Shown here: piece by piece, positions 31,423-43,100 of the stretch | Position numbering within the stretch: the first letter of the stretch is position 1 | How the letters are laid out: every line of letters begins with the position of its first letter | Assembly: GCA_016169945.1 (NCBI GenBank) | Contig: JADLSH010000344.1 | Location: 1,571,419 to 1,635,418, forward strand | From: Trachythela sp. YZ-2020 | Taxonomy: Eukaryota > Cnidaria > Anthozoa > Malacalcyonacea > Clavulariidae | Direction of reading: 5' to 3' | Length of the DNA stretch: 64,000 nucleotides | The notes under the pieces: model-generated | Told to the model about the DNA's origin: nothing | Databases searched by the model: none | What the model saw: the letters and a program-made list of their open reading frames with translations, nothing else | Program-made: the position numbers and the translations under genes

Positions 31423-33660
31423 CTGAGTTTTTTCTTATGGCTTGCTGTTAGTTAGGAATTTGTTGGTATTAGTTTGCTAGATAATGAAGTCTTATAAATT
31501 GCAATGGTGGTTCTTTAAACATCGTTCTATCATATAAAGATGTGATTCGTATGAAATTGTACCCTAAAGCTACGTTTGCTGCAGATTTTGCTATCTATAT
31601 ATATATTTTATGTATAGTGTAGCTTAAAACGCGCGCGCTATATTATTGTAATTTTGCGTGGTTGTAATACAAGCTATGGCACATCATTTATTTTTTTGCT
31701 AGCATGAATTACATTTCAAGTATTTGGACAAATACACTACCAAGTCTAATTTTACAAACAAAATGTGAATTCCCTATTTGTAGACAAGTAATTATCATGC
31801 GGGAAAGTCTAAATAGCACAAGTAACCGCATGTCTCCACAAGTAACCATCTTTAAGCACTCAAATATGATGCAATGTGTAGTTATTTTGGACAAATATAA
31901 CTGTCTAATGTTGCACACAAGGGCGTCAATCCATCCCAAAAATTGGGGGGGATGGGCTCTTTTTTTGAATTTTGGTACACTGAAACGGCATTTCCAACGT
32001 TTTGGAGGCACTTTTAAAGATTATATCGATTAGCAAAACGAATTATTGTCTCATTCAGCGCAGTTTGCCAGTTAGAACAGGAAGTGAATACGACCAATAG
32101 TGCCTTTATGTAAATGTTTATAAAATTACTGCACAAATTTGAATTCAATTTGAATATTGTTTTACTATTTACATTTTATTAATTTATTTACATAACATAT
32201 GCGATGTCAGTATTTGCTCCCAGCGGTTACATAAAGGTCATGTACGTCATGACTGAAGACTTATTATGGCTTTTGGTTCATTTTGTTCTCTGTCTTTAGA
32301 TGTTGCCGTTTACCTTTATACCTCTAAGCGTGTTGATTTTGCTTCATGTTTACACGGTCGTTAGGCATTCATTTTCTTCACTTTTAGATAAACAGCTTTC
32401 AAGAAAAGCAGCACTTAAATGTTCCAGGACGTGTTATTGTTCGAACTTTTTCAACGAACATACTCAAATGCTCTTTTATTTTCATCTAAATGAAATTTCC
32501 CCACAAAATCTTACCGGTCTGGAAAAAGTGTATTCTGTCTTCGTTCGAACCACAATTGAGGATGAATAGCATATTAGCCACTAGGTATTAGGTTTTTAGA
32601 TTACCAAGAAACAAAATTTCATTAAACATGTTAAAAAGTGGGGGGGATAATTAGATATTCGTCCCCCCCACTCCAAAAACTGGGGGGGACGCATCCCCCC
32701 CATCCCCCCCAGGATTGACGCCCTTGGTTGCACACAAATTGTGAATTCGCTATTTGTTAACGAATAATCATCATCCAAGTATAAATAGCGCAAGTAACCA
32801 CAAGTAACCATCAGTAAGCATATATAAGTAAGTATATCATATATAGTTATTTAATCAAATGGTTACTTGTGGATACTTGTGGTTACTTGTGGTTACTTGT
32901 GGTTACTTGTGCAAAAAGTCTGTTATTTTTAGATAAACACATGGTTACTTGGCATTAATATATATATGTGTATTATATATACATATATAATCTGTATATA
33001 AGCATAATATACGCAATAAACACAACAATTTTGTTTGCATTAGCCTTGGCTATAAGCATTATGTAATACGACACCAATGCATTAGTCAGGCAAATTTGCG
33101 AGATTTAAAAAATATTTTGCTACTAAATAAAGCGTGTTTAAATAAAGTTTTTCTATCTATCTATGTATTCAGTCAACATTATACAACAATAAAATAAAAT
33201 AAGTATGATAAGTATGAAATTAGGATTACTTTCTCGGAGTTGCATAATTGCTCTTTTCAGATTGCGCTCATGCATGCATCTCGTTGTGTCAATGATTTAC
33301 GCCGACCTTGATAAGACTTTTTCAGCTTTTCGGTATTTTTATTTTAGGTATCAAACCGCTTAATAACTCTTAGAACACTTGACTTTGACATGTTAACGCA
33401 ATTTTCCGATACGAATATTTGAATTCGCGCCTCAGCAAGAGGGCTAAAGCTCGCTGCTCTGCAGTTAAATCATGAATTCGTGCCATGTTTGTATATTAAA
33501 ATGAAACTATTGTTACGCAGTATAATTAATTTTGGAATGATATCGACCTATCAATAGCTCAATTGCCACTGAATTCTTGCTGAAAGTTTCATAAAGATAT
33601 CTTGTTTAGTTTTCAAGTTACAGACATTTCAAAAGTATGATAACGCAGTAAAATACTCAG
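31423..33660. other. Repeat-rich intergenic block
   Basis: A hAT-type element (31918-32726) splits a local duplication: AATGTGAATTCCCTATTTG..AAGTAACCATC at 31762-31850 recurs at 32742-32812. A run of GGTTACTTGTGGTTACTTGT lies at 32865-32912. No gene is recognised. Confidence 0.5.
31918..32726. mobile_element. hAT-type element, TIR CAAGGGCGTCAATCC
   Basis: An 809-bp element with inverted ends CAAGGGCGTCAATCC and GGATTGACGCCCTTG and a perfect 8-bp duplication GTTGCACA. G/C-rich tracts lie next to both ends. No transposase is recognised. Confidence 0.85.
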
Positions 33661-33915
33661 ACAATCAGTGACATAATTATTGGACCGCTTAGCCTGAAAA
33701 GGCAAAATTCCCCCCTTCCCCCTTTTCAATGTTGGTAGTCTAACATGCATTTTCTATGTTACATGCTATTGTCTCGTATTAGGCTGTCGATGCTTTTTCT
33801 AGCAGATAAACCAACATTGAACCGGGGGGAGGGGGTTTACCAGTGAATTTTGCACAATAGTGTACAAAAATACCCTTTCTATACAAGTGTCCCAAATTTC
33901 AATGTCACTGATTGT
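33661..33915. mobile_element. MITE, TIR ACAATCAGTGACAT, copy 2 (full)
   Basis: 255 bp with a perfect 14-bp terminal inverted repeat. It retains both arms of an inner G/C-rich inverted repeat (CCCCTTCCCCCTTTTCAATG and CATTGAACCGGGGGGAGGGG). See the shorter copy at 31197-31422. Confidence 0.85.
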
Positions 33916-34577
33916 AGCATTAAAATGTTTATTAATTTGTGTTTCAATAGACCCTTAGAAATTTCAGACAGCAAAGCGACTGTATTTTACGAACGTACAA
34001 GCGAAAAAACTTGTTTACGCTAATACTGAATATAATCACACCAACAAACATCAATCGATACGTGAGGAATAGCAACGATTATTCAACAGTTGAAAAAATG
34101 AGTTTATTTCAAACCGGCTTACCGGGTTAGCCCGAACCATGTAATCGCACCTATAAAGAGCCAACTCCCCCCATTTAATCGGCCCCTGCGTTTTGTGCGG
34201 GTGACTTGAGTGACCTGTGGAAGTGCAAGTTTGGGAATACTTGCCTAGAGACATGCTATTGTTCATTGTTGCTTTATTGTGTTTGCCCTCTTTGGCACTT
34301 TGCTAAATGGCGCCCGTAATTGCGAAATTGCCTATTGTTGAATCACCATGAGCAGATACATGTACGCTTAGCGTACCTATTTTTTTATATTTTGCCATGT
34401 TTGTTGGTGCAAATGTTTTTTATTGTTCACAGTCAGCGCCATCATGGCGGTTGGCCGGAAATTTTCCGGCTCCCGCAAATTGATACTTTTTACATACATA
34501 TAATTTATGTAGTAATTGTGGAATATTTCATCCAAAAACCAGTACATCCACAAGCGTTTCCACCTGGCAAAGTTTTT

Positions 34578-34763
34578 ATGTGCCGTATAGAAGTCACAAA
34601 AGTGAAAAGATTCAACAATGTTGTCAAACGTCGACGAGCTTCGAAACAGCAACCGTTAATAAACGTTTTGAAACTGATTATTGTATTGCGCCTTATTCTA
34701 TACGTTTTGTATGCGGTGTTTTTCATCAAATTATCAGGGGATGTTGAAATCAACCCGGGACCC
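34578..34763 (+). CDS. LINE A leader ending in a 2A-like motif
   Basis: In-frame ATG, about 52 residues with a basic stretch (VKRRRASKQQ) and a hydrophobic segment (LILYVLYAVFFIKL), then GDVEINPGP at 34737-34763. This matches the D-V/I-E-x-N-P-G-P 2A consensus, where ribosomes skip the last Gly-Pro bond. Functional 2A-like sequences are known near the start of some animal non-LTR retrotransposons, and some double as signal sequences. If active, a leader peptide would be released and the endonuclease-RT would begin with Pro. Activity in this copy is untested, and the downstream frame is broken. Confidence 0.7.
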
Positions 34764-35725
34764 AAAGACGACGCGATTCGAAGTTTAAAAGGTCTTGTCT
34801 TAAATGCAAGAAGTTTGACAAGTTCGGTTAAAACTGACAACATCACGGAAAGTAATCTCCAACGTTTTCAGAACCTTGTTTACTCCGAAAATTTGGATAT
34901 AGTCTGTGTTAATGAAACTTGGCTTTCAGAACGTATTTACAACTCTGAAATTTTACACTCTGAAATTTTACACTCGGGTTATTGTATTGTTTTGTTGGGA
35001 ATTAAAACTTCTGTGTTTAAATCTGTGCGTGAAATCGAACATAATCACGATCTAGAGATTGCTATGGCAGAAATTACAACTGCGAAAGACATGAAAATGC
35101 TCATTTGTTCGTACGCTGATAAAACTTGGATTGATAAATTTGAAACTTTTCTCCAAGATGTTTGCACACGTCATTCAAAAATTGTAATCGCTGGCGATTT
35201 TAATTTTCCGCGCGCAAGCTGGAACCAGTGAACTCAATAATCTGGTAATCTGATATTAAAAAAATTATGGAGTTCACTGGCTGGAACCCGCGGGAAAATG
35301 TTAGTGACGTTAATGAGAACTCATTTATCAAACTATTAAATGACTTTTTCTTGGAACAACTGAACACAACTCCCACTAGAGGCGAAAACATTCTCGATCT
35401 TGTTATCACCAGTGTTCCCGACCGAGTCAAGATATGTGAACTTTTAAAACCAAGTGATTCAGACATTTCAACCGACCATAACGCTGTTGTATTCGACCTC
35501 TTCCTCTCATGCAATCCTTTACCAAAGATAAAACGAACAGTGTTTGATTACCGACGTGCTGACTTTGATGGTCTACGAAGGCATCTTCAATCCCTCGACC
35601 TCAGTCAACTCGTATCAGAAAACCGCGATATTAACCAGGATTGGCTCGCGTGGAAAAATGCGTTTTTGGGTGCGTTATCGAAATTTGTACCGACAAAGGT
35701 CGACATCACCTCCCTTGGATGAACA
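34764..35725 (+). pseudogene. LINE A AP-like endonuclease (frameshifted)
   Basis: Motifs in order: LNARSLTS, DIVCVNETWLS (catalytic Glu), IAGDFNFPRASW, then after an interruption at about 35229-35270 TRGENILDLVITSVPDRV and DISTDHNAVVFD (catalytic Asp-His). The interruption carries an imperfect inverted repeat (CCAGTGAACTC / GAGTTCACTGG), perhaps from a local rearrangement. The frame ends at a TGA near 35721 in another frame than the RT that follows. Not functional as it stands. Confidence 0.85.
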
Positions 35726-35804
35726 GTACGATACTTCACTACATCAAGAAGAAAAACTCTATAAGAACGAGAATTAAAAGATCCTGTCATCCAAGTGAAC
35801 ACCT

Positions 35805-37340
35805 GGAAGGGACCAATTCGAATTGGGAAAAAGTTAATGCTGGAGTGCCTCAAGGCAGTGTACTTGGGCCACTCCTATTTCTTATTTACATCTGATATTA
35901 CTGATAATATACAATCTGAGGCTTTTTTGTTTGCTGACGACACTATGATTTTAGATGTGGTAGATTCTCCAGTAAAATCTGCTGCAAAGCTTAATACTGA
36001 TCTTGCTTCTATAACTAGTTGGGCCGATAAATGGATGGTAACCATGAATCCCGGTAAAACACGATCTATGATTTTCTCTGTTAAGAAAAACAAGCCTGAT
36101 CATCCTAGTCTTTTGTTAAATCAAGTGATTATACCAGACGTTGACGTACATTGTCACTTAGGCATTAATCTTTCAAGTGATCTTTCTTGGCAACATCACA
36201 TAAGTATTATCAGCGAAAGAGCAGCCAAAAGATTGAATATGCTCAAAGGTTTGAGATTTCGTCTGAACAGATCAACATTAAATAGCATGTATATCTCTTT
36301 AATTAGACCTTTAATGGAGTATGGTGATTTTATATGGGATGGTTGTGGATCTGAGTGCAGTAATGCTCTTGATAGAATTCAATTTGATGCAGCTCGCCTT
36401 GTTACTGGCGCTATAAAAGGCACTAATCGGGTATCTTTGTTAGAAGAACTTTCTTGGGATAAATTAGAAACCAGACGATATATTCATAAATTGTCAGTTC
36501 TATATAAAATTAAAAATAGATTGGTTCCCGACTATCTTTATTCTGTCTTACCAATGTCTGTGTCTCAAATTTCTAATTATCCACTCCGTAACAGTGATGA
36601 TATATGCAATTTTTCATGTTCTACATCTAGATTTCAGCAGTCGTTTTTTCCATCGGCCATTTTTGCTTGGAATTCCCTATCTGATTCAATTAGAAATTCG
36701 TCCTCTTTTATAAATTTTAAAAATTCAATTAATGGGCTATTTTGTAAAAAAAAATGTCCGAAGATTTTCGAAGTCGGCGCTAGGTATCCTTCTGTTTTAC
36801 ACACAAGACTTCGGTTAGGTAATAGTACTTTAAATGATGATCTTTTTCGTCATAACTGTATACCGTCTCCTGCTTGTGCGTGCGGATACCATCGTGAAAC
36901 CACTGAACATTATTTGTTGCACTGTCCTCTTTGGGATACTTACCGTTTGAGTTTACTTACTACGGTTGCAGAATGTCTTGGGAATTGTTGGTATAACTCT
37001 AACAGAACTGGGAAACTTTCTTTTTTGCTTTTTGGATGTTACAGCGTTGCCTTTGATGTAAATTATAGATTGTTTTTTGCTGTACAAAGATTCATAATTG
37101 ACACATCTCGTTTCTCAGTTCGTAAGTAGGGAAATAAAAAAGACTGTAACAGTTGGTAATGAACCTGATTTAAGACGTTGGGCTGATAGCGATATTTAAA
37201 AAAAAGTTTGTTACTAATGATGTTGTGTGGTTCTCGCATGTTGCCTAAATTTATGTAAATCTTTATTTTCGTGCAAGAGCCCCCTAGATGAGCCAATGTG
37301 TGCTCTTGGGGCAATTGTGGCAATTAAATATGTTTAAACT
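35805..37340 (+). mobile_element. LINE B: 5'-truncated non-LTR element nested in LINE A
   Basis: A perfect 12-bp direct repeat AAGTGAACACCT (35793-35804 and 37341-37352) flanks the insert and interrupts the LINE A frame, which reads straight across when the insert is removed. The insert starts inside reverse transcriptase: NAGVPQGSVLGPLLFLIYI in one frame, then after a shift near 35890 EAFLFADDT and about 400 uninterrupted codons to 37129. It ends in a Cys-rich segment CACGYHRETTEHYLLHC, seen in the C-terminal region of many LINE proteins. The 3' end has no long poly(A). Confidence 0.88.
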
Positions 37341-39311
37341 AAGTGAACACCTCAAACTCAGATTTCGAGAGCTTCGCACGACAATCAAAAGAATGTTGCG
37401 TGAAAGTCGCTTGGACTATATCAACTCAATCTGTGCGTCTCGTGAACACAATCCAAAACGTTTCTGGTCGTTCTTCAAGATCAAGTCCAAGGTGTCAAAT
37501 ATTCCTTTGAAAGTTTCGGGTAAAGCTGGTAAAAATGAAAATCAAAGAACGTATATGCTGGAAACAACGACGAAATTGCTAACACTTTTAATGAATATTT
37601 TGCGTCCATTTTTACTCGTGACGACAATAGCGACCTCAATACAGATGAATACTCGGAACCGGATATTATTCTCGAAGACATAACACTGACTAACGACGAA
37701 GTGATAACGGTCTTAGCTAATTGGAATAACAACAAAGCCTGTGGTCCGGACGGAATCCCAGCACGATTATTGACGGAAACTTCATCCCAAATCGCTCCTT
37801 CGCTCTGCGCCGTCTTCAACAAATCCCTACGTTGCGGTGTACTTCCTGATGGTTGGAAATTGGCTAATGTCGTGCCTGTATATAAACGCGGCGTCAAATC
37901 GTACGTAGAGAACTACCGTCCAATCTCGTTGCTCCCCCTCATTTCCAAAGTCCTAGAACGTTGCGTGTTCCATAACATCGAACATCACGTTTTCCAACAA
38001 ATCAACCCTTGTCAACATGGGTTTGTCCCACGAAAGTCTTGTGTAACACAACTGATTGAAGTGTTTGAACATATAGGTCGGCAATTAGATAGCGGTAAAC
38101 AGATTGACGTGATTTACTTGGACATGTCGAAGGCATTCGATAAAGTTAGTCACGCTCAGCTACTGCATCGATTACGCGAGTTCGGTTTTCGAGGTAACCT
38201 CCTGAACTGGTTTTCGTCATACCTCAGCAATCGTTACCAACAAACAACAGTCGGTGGAGCAACATCAAGACCGATAGCAGTGACATCCGGGGTACCGCAG
38301 CCCGCAGGGCTCTATTCTCGGTCCATTGCTGTTTCTTTTATATGAAAACCACCTCTCTGAAACCGTGGTCACCTCAAACATTGCAACCTTTGCGGACGAT
38401 AAGAAAATTTTCAAAACCATAAACTCCGTTGCTGACGCGTCATCGCTACAACAAGATCTGACGATCTTTGAAGAAAGCTCCAGCAAAGTGAACCTTGTAC
38501 TGAACGCGGAGAAATGCAAAGTCTTAAGAATCACAAGGAAACTCAACAAGACCGATTTCCCCTAGAAGCTGCATAATTCTGTCCTAGAAGGAACTGATCA
38601 CGAAAGAGATTTGGGGGTGTGGACTGCATACAATCTGACATGGTCCAAACATGTTGAAGTGCAATGTGCTCAAGCAACAAAAATGTTAGGCTACATAAGA
38701 AGAACTATACCCTAGACATTAAAACTATCTCGGTTCGTCGTACCCTATATTTGACCTTAGTACGTTCAAAACTATGCTACGATTCCCAAATCTGGGCTCC
38801 GCAATCTGTGTAATTGATCAAACGCTCGGAAAGAATTCAACGACGCGCGAGCAAATTTATTCTAGATCTGCCGTTTATGTGCGAAGTCAGCTATACGCGA
38901 AGACTCGAAATGTTGGATCTCCTCCCACTCTGCTATTGGCACGAGTTTCTAGATCTCGTCCTCTTCTTTAAATGTATCCATGGGATGATAAACATTAACA
39001 ACAGCGTTCTACCACCAATACAGAACCGGGAAAGAATAACAAGATCAGCTGACCCAAATTGTTTGATGTTCACCACCGCGAAGTGCAGGACTGCAACATT
39101 CCAGAAATCGTTTATATCCCGATGGAATATACTACCGAACGAACTGACATCGAAAAACGCTAGCTTTAGCAGTTTCGAGAACAGATTGTATGATTATTAC
39201 AAAGCAGCGTTAGACATTTATGATGTTGAAAATCCTAGAACATGGAAGTCTATATGTTTGTCTTGTAACATGTCTCGTAACTTGTTTCGTTCGACTTCGT
39301 GTTGTTATTAG
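37341..39311 (+). pseudogene. LINE A reverse transcriptase and C-terminal region (broken)
   Basis: RT motifs in order: NNKACGPDGIPARLL, ENYRPISLLPLISKVLE, INPCQHGFVPRKSC, VIYLDMSKAFDKVSH (catalytic Asp), VTSGVPQ followed by a frameshift, then NIATFADDKKIF (catalytic Asp pair). Stops and shifts lie near 38305, 38565 and 38715. The C-terminal part (ERIQRRASKFILDL.. LPNELTSKNASFSSF) is open at 38814-39311. No active product is expected. Confidence 0.88.
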
Positions 39312-39492
39312 TTCTATAAATGTTTCTTCGTTTTGTCTTGTCTTGTGAGTTGCGTTGTGGTCAAGGGCCGCTGTAATTGGCGTGAGCTGTAGCGTATACC
39401 CTGCCTTGTGATTGTATATTATCTTTGTTGTTATTGTAAACTGTAAGTTTGTGTGAAATTGGCAAAGCGTAATAAATAAATAAATAAACAGT

Positions 39493-40111
39493 GTCCATGT
39501 TTGCAGATTTTGCACGCTATTTTCTAGCGAGTCGTTTATTTGGCCAATGCCTGAACCTGTAACACAAGCTCTGACAACCTCTCATTTCCATAAATTCATG
39601 TTGCCTTGTTTCAATGTTTGCTTACTGCCTACTAGAAAATTTACTATCCAAATGTGGGATGTGACTTTGTAGGTGGATAGCAGATTTCAAGTTGCTAGTA
39701 TCCCATTGGATAGTAGTGAATATTTCAACTTTGAAACCCTGTTTATATAAAAGTGATTGGCTGCACATTCCTGACTGTTTGTCACTTGTAACTCAGTTTT
39801 ACATTCAGTTCCTGAAATTACTAAAGATGAGCAATCGTTGCTGAATGTCGACCTGGATTCTGAGGTCTGTCAACCTAATTATTGCAATTACTCTCAAGGC
39901 TTGATTAGTTTATTTACTCAATGCAACAAACTCCTTTACTTCAAAAACACACAAGTTTGGGAGCTTTTAAACACATTGTCAATTGGAGCAGCTGAGAAGA
40001 CCTTCCTGAAGTTGATGGTTTTTTAGAACAATAAAATCTCATGTTTCAAAAGGAAAAGCAATATTTCTTGATTGTGTTTCTTTTTAGGTATAGGTTTAAA
40101 ACTTCCATAAG
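39493..40111 (+). other. Upstream region of receptor B
   Basis: Aligns with unit 1 at 8336-8670 and 10533-10780. It is uninterrupted where unit 1 carries the large TAA-flanked element. A splice-acceptor-like CTTTTTAG lies about 24 bases before the start codon, as in receptor A. No TATA box is convincing. Confidence 0.5.
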
Positions 40112-40172
40112 ATGCCTGGCTTTGGTTTCCTTATTCTATTTGGTCTCAGTTCCATATTCTTTCCATGTGAAG
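40112..40172 (+). CDS. Receptor B exon 1: signal peptide
   Basis: Encodes MPGFGFLILFGLSSIFFPCE plus one base and ends at a GTAGGG donor in phase 1, the same length and phase as in receptor A. A hydrophobic core followed by PCEG suggests cleavage near the junction with exon 2. Confidence 0.85.
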
Positions 40173-43100
40173 GTAGGGCTTTTACAAATTCTATTTTTCT
40201 ATTTATTAACTTGTGTTTCTATATATTGCTGTTGAAAGCCAATTAGTGCATATTAAAAACACTAATGTACCTTAAATCCTCTAGGCAGCGTTAAGTAATT
40301 ACTTGAGCTTTGTTGTGTTTGGTTAGATTTAATGCTAAAGACAGCCCAACATGTTGTACCCATCTGGAGAATGAAAGGGACTAGAAAATAAGTAATATGT
40401 TAAACACAATGATTTATAGTAATGGGTTACAAACACATGCTGCTTTTTGCCAATTTTACCAGTATCCCATGTGACAATTGTGACTTTCTTTCCCCCACAC
40501 CACTCCCTGTTGGCTGTTGCAGTATTTATCAATAGATTGATAATTATTGGCAGTTTTTAAATATCTGTTATTTGATCATTATTATTAAAAATATCGATAT
40601 ACCGAAAACTGTTTGGCATTTTCCATATTGATCATGCACAACTGCGATAAAAGTAGATAAATTTTCTTAATTCAACATATTAGGTTGAAATGCTATGATT
40701 TTGGTTGATAAACCTATTTCGTTTTTGATACGCCTTGAAATTATACCATATGCATACTATATGAACAACATAAGGGTGTGCCTTATGTTGAAAAGTCAAC
40801 ATATTGTCCAATTAGTTTGGCAAAAAAGTAGGTGACCAATTTTTGGAATTAAAAATATAGATATCAGAATTTCTATAACAGCCCACCTCCTTGATATCCC
40901 GTTTTCCAAAAACTATTTATAAACTATTTGATTATTTTTAACTTTTAAGAACAATGGTTAATTTATTGTTGTTTAGGAAAGGTCAATCTACCACCTGGTG
41001 GGAATAGGTTGGCATTTTTAAATGGATCAACTGCAAGAATAAAGTGGACATATGTTGGTGCAACTGACATTTTTACTCGGCTTTGGACTTTTGAAAGTAG
41101 TGACGGTTCAACAGCAGAACAACTTGCAAGAATATCATTAGATGGTGTCCCTGACATACGAAACAGCAGCTTACCTGGGGTTTCAATAGAAAAGCCAGCA
41201 ACCTTGGTTTTAAATAACGTTAATGAAAGATATAATGGAACATACACGTTTAATCTTGCAGCAACTCGTGGAGGTACATCTGTCGTTGTGGTTTATATTG
41301 CAGGCAAGTTTTAATAATGTAAAACTTCAGATTTTGTTAAAATTCTGGTATAATATTGTCTTGACTTTCAGGCTTGCATCAGCATGGCCTGGCATGGCAT
41401 GGCCAAGTCATGGACAAAACATCTACAAATAGTAGAAAATGCGGGCATTAGGGTACAATTGGAGCAAATATTTTTAAAGTTTTTGAATTGTTAAATGTAC
41501 ACAGATCATGGATCCAAAAGAACGTAATCATGAAAGAATAAATTTAATTCAGTTCAAAACAAACCTCAGCATGTGCATGTAGTTAAGCTAAGATACAACA
41601 CTTCCTTCAAATGCTATACTGCGGCGTAGAACATTTCGGCATGGACAATCCTGTCATCAAGATAAACCAGACATACGTTCCATGGTAATCAAATCAACAC
41701 CAATTCCCTCAGCGTTTCGAAGGTGGTCCGATCATTGCACAAACCGAAGGGCATGACCACGAATTGCCACAAACCACTATTAGTGAAAACAGTTTTCGCT
41801 TTGTCCTCATTTTTTAACTGAACCTACCAAGCACCAATATCCGCTTTCAACATCGCTCGATCGCTCTTCGAGCCCCCCCCCCCCCAGTCCCCATGCCCCC
41901 CCAACGGCTTCCCACACCTGTAATACACCACCTACTTGTTACGTCCCTAAAAAAGGCCCTGATCAACGCAGAATCTACTGCTACCATCCTTTCTCTTTAC
42001 GAGCACAACTGGAGCTGCCCAAGGACTCGCGATGGTTTAATAACACCTTGCTTACCCATGCCCTTGATCAACTTTGAACTTTGAAGCTTCTTCCATTTTA
42101 GAGATTGGCAATCGTCTTGCTGGCTGTCGAATCGGCCGTGTGTCTTCAGTATCAATCTTCTGCTTAGAACAGAAGATGCTGAAGCGTTTTTTTTTCTGGT
42201 CATCATTTAGGTTATCGGAACTGCGTTCGTACAGGTCACACACATGACTTAGTACTTCCGAGTCTTGGTACAATAACACCTTGCTTACTCATGCCCGTGA
42301 TCAACTTTGAAGCTTCTTTCATTTTAAAGATTGGCAGTCATCTTGTTGGCTGTCGAATCGGCCGTGTATCTGAGTATCTCCTGTATCAATCTTCTGATTT
42401 ATCTCGAACGTTCTTCCCAATTCGTGAGATGCCTTTGAGAAATCATCAGAAAAATCACATAGAAGATTTTGAAGAGTTTCTTTTTGGTTATCATTTAGGT
42501 TAACGGAACTGCGCTCATACAGGTCACACACATGACTTGGTTCTTCCGAGTCTTGGCTCGTAACAGAGCATGTAGGCTCGTTTCCGACAAGAACGCTTTC
42601 GACTACTGTACTGCGTATTGTTTGGCTACAGTCGGAGACATTTGCGACTCTGACAGGAAAACTTGTCGACCAATGTCTTCTCTATTGTCGTCATTTGGCA
42701 GTATCCAGTGCATGTGTTGTCAGTGAAACGCTTCCTCGTCACTATATTCTTCGTCTATCTTTCCTGGAAGCAACGCCTCACTTCTTTCAGGATCCTATAC
42801 GTTTCTACTAAAACGAGTTCACTGGGGTTACCAGCCACTTTACCAGTCACAGACAGGTATTCTTTGGAAAAGCTGTTTCCGAAAACGCCCAGAATGCAGT
42901 TCTGGAGCTTCAAAAATGCAAAAGATCCCATAACTTAATCGTTCACCAGAACCCCCTCTTAAATTTTACAACATTGTTTATAAACTATGTAAACAGCACT
43001 ATTCAAGTAATTTTGTCGCAATAACTTTCAAATTCAAGTAAAACTTTTTGACAGCCCATAACTTGTAATTGCAGATGCTTTGCAGTGGCAACGTCCGCCT

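Larger units (their letters stand above)
34434..39487 (+). mobile_element. LINE A: CR1/L2-like non-LTR retrotransposon
   Basis: Nearly full-length but frameshifted. Order: 5' UTR, basic-hydrophobic leader ending in a 2A-like motif, AP endonuclease, reverse transcriptase, C-terminal region, and a 3' tail of about four AAAT/TAAA units. A short direct repeat ACAGT flanks it (34429-34433 and 39488-39492). The paralogous site in unit 1 (near 8330) has the flanks joined without insert. It is itself interrupted by LINE B at 35805-37340. The clade assignment rests on domain order and microsatellite tail and is inference. Confidence 0.88.

Noticed and set aside
31704..32033. 109-codon plus-strand frame and an overlapping 100-codon minus-strand frame
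   Set aside because: Both cross the left border of a hAT element with an 8-bp duplication, and they overlap on opposite strands.
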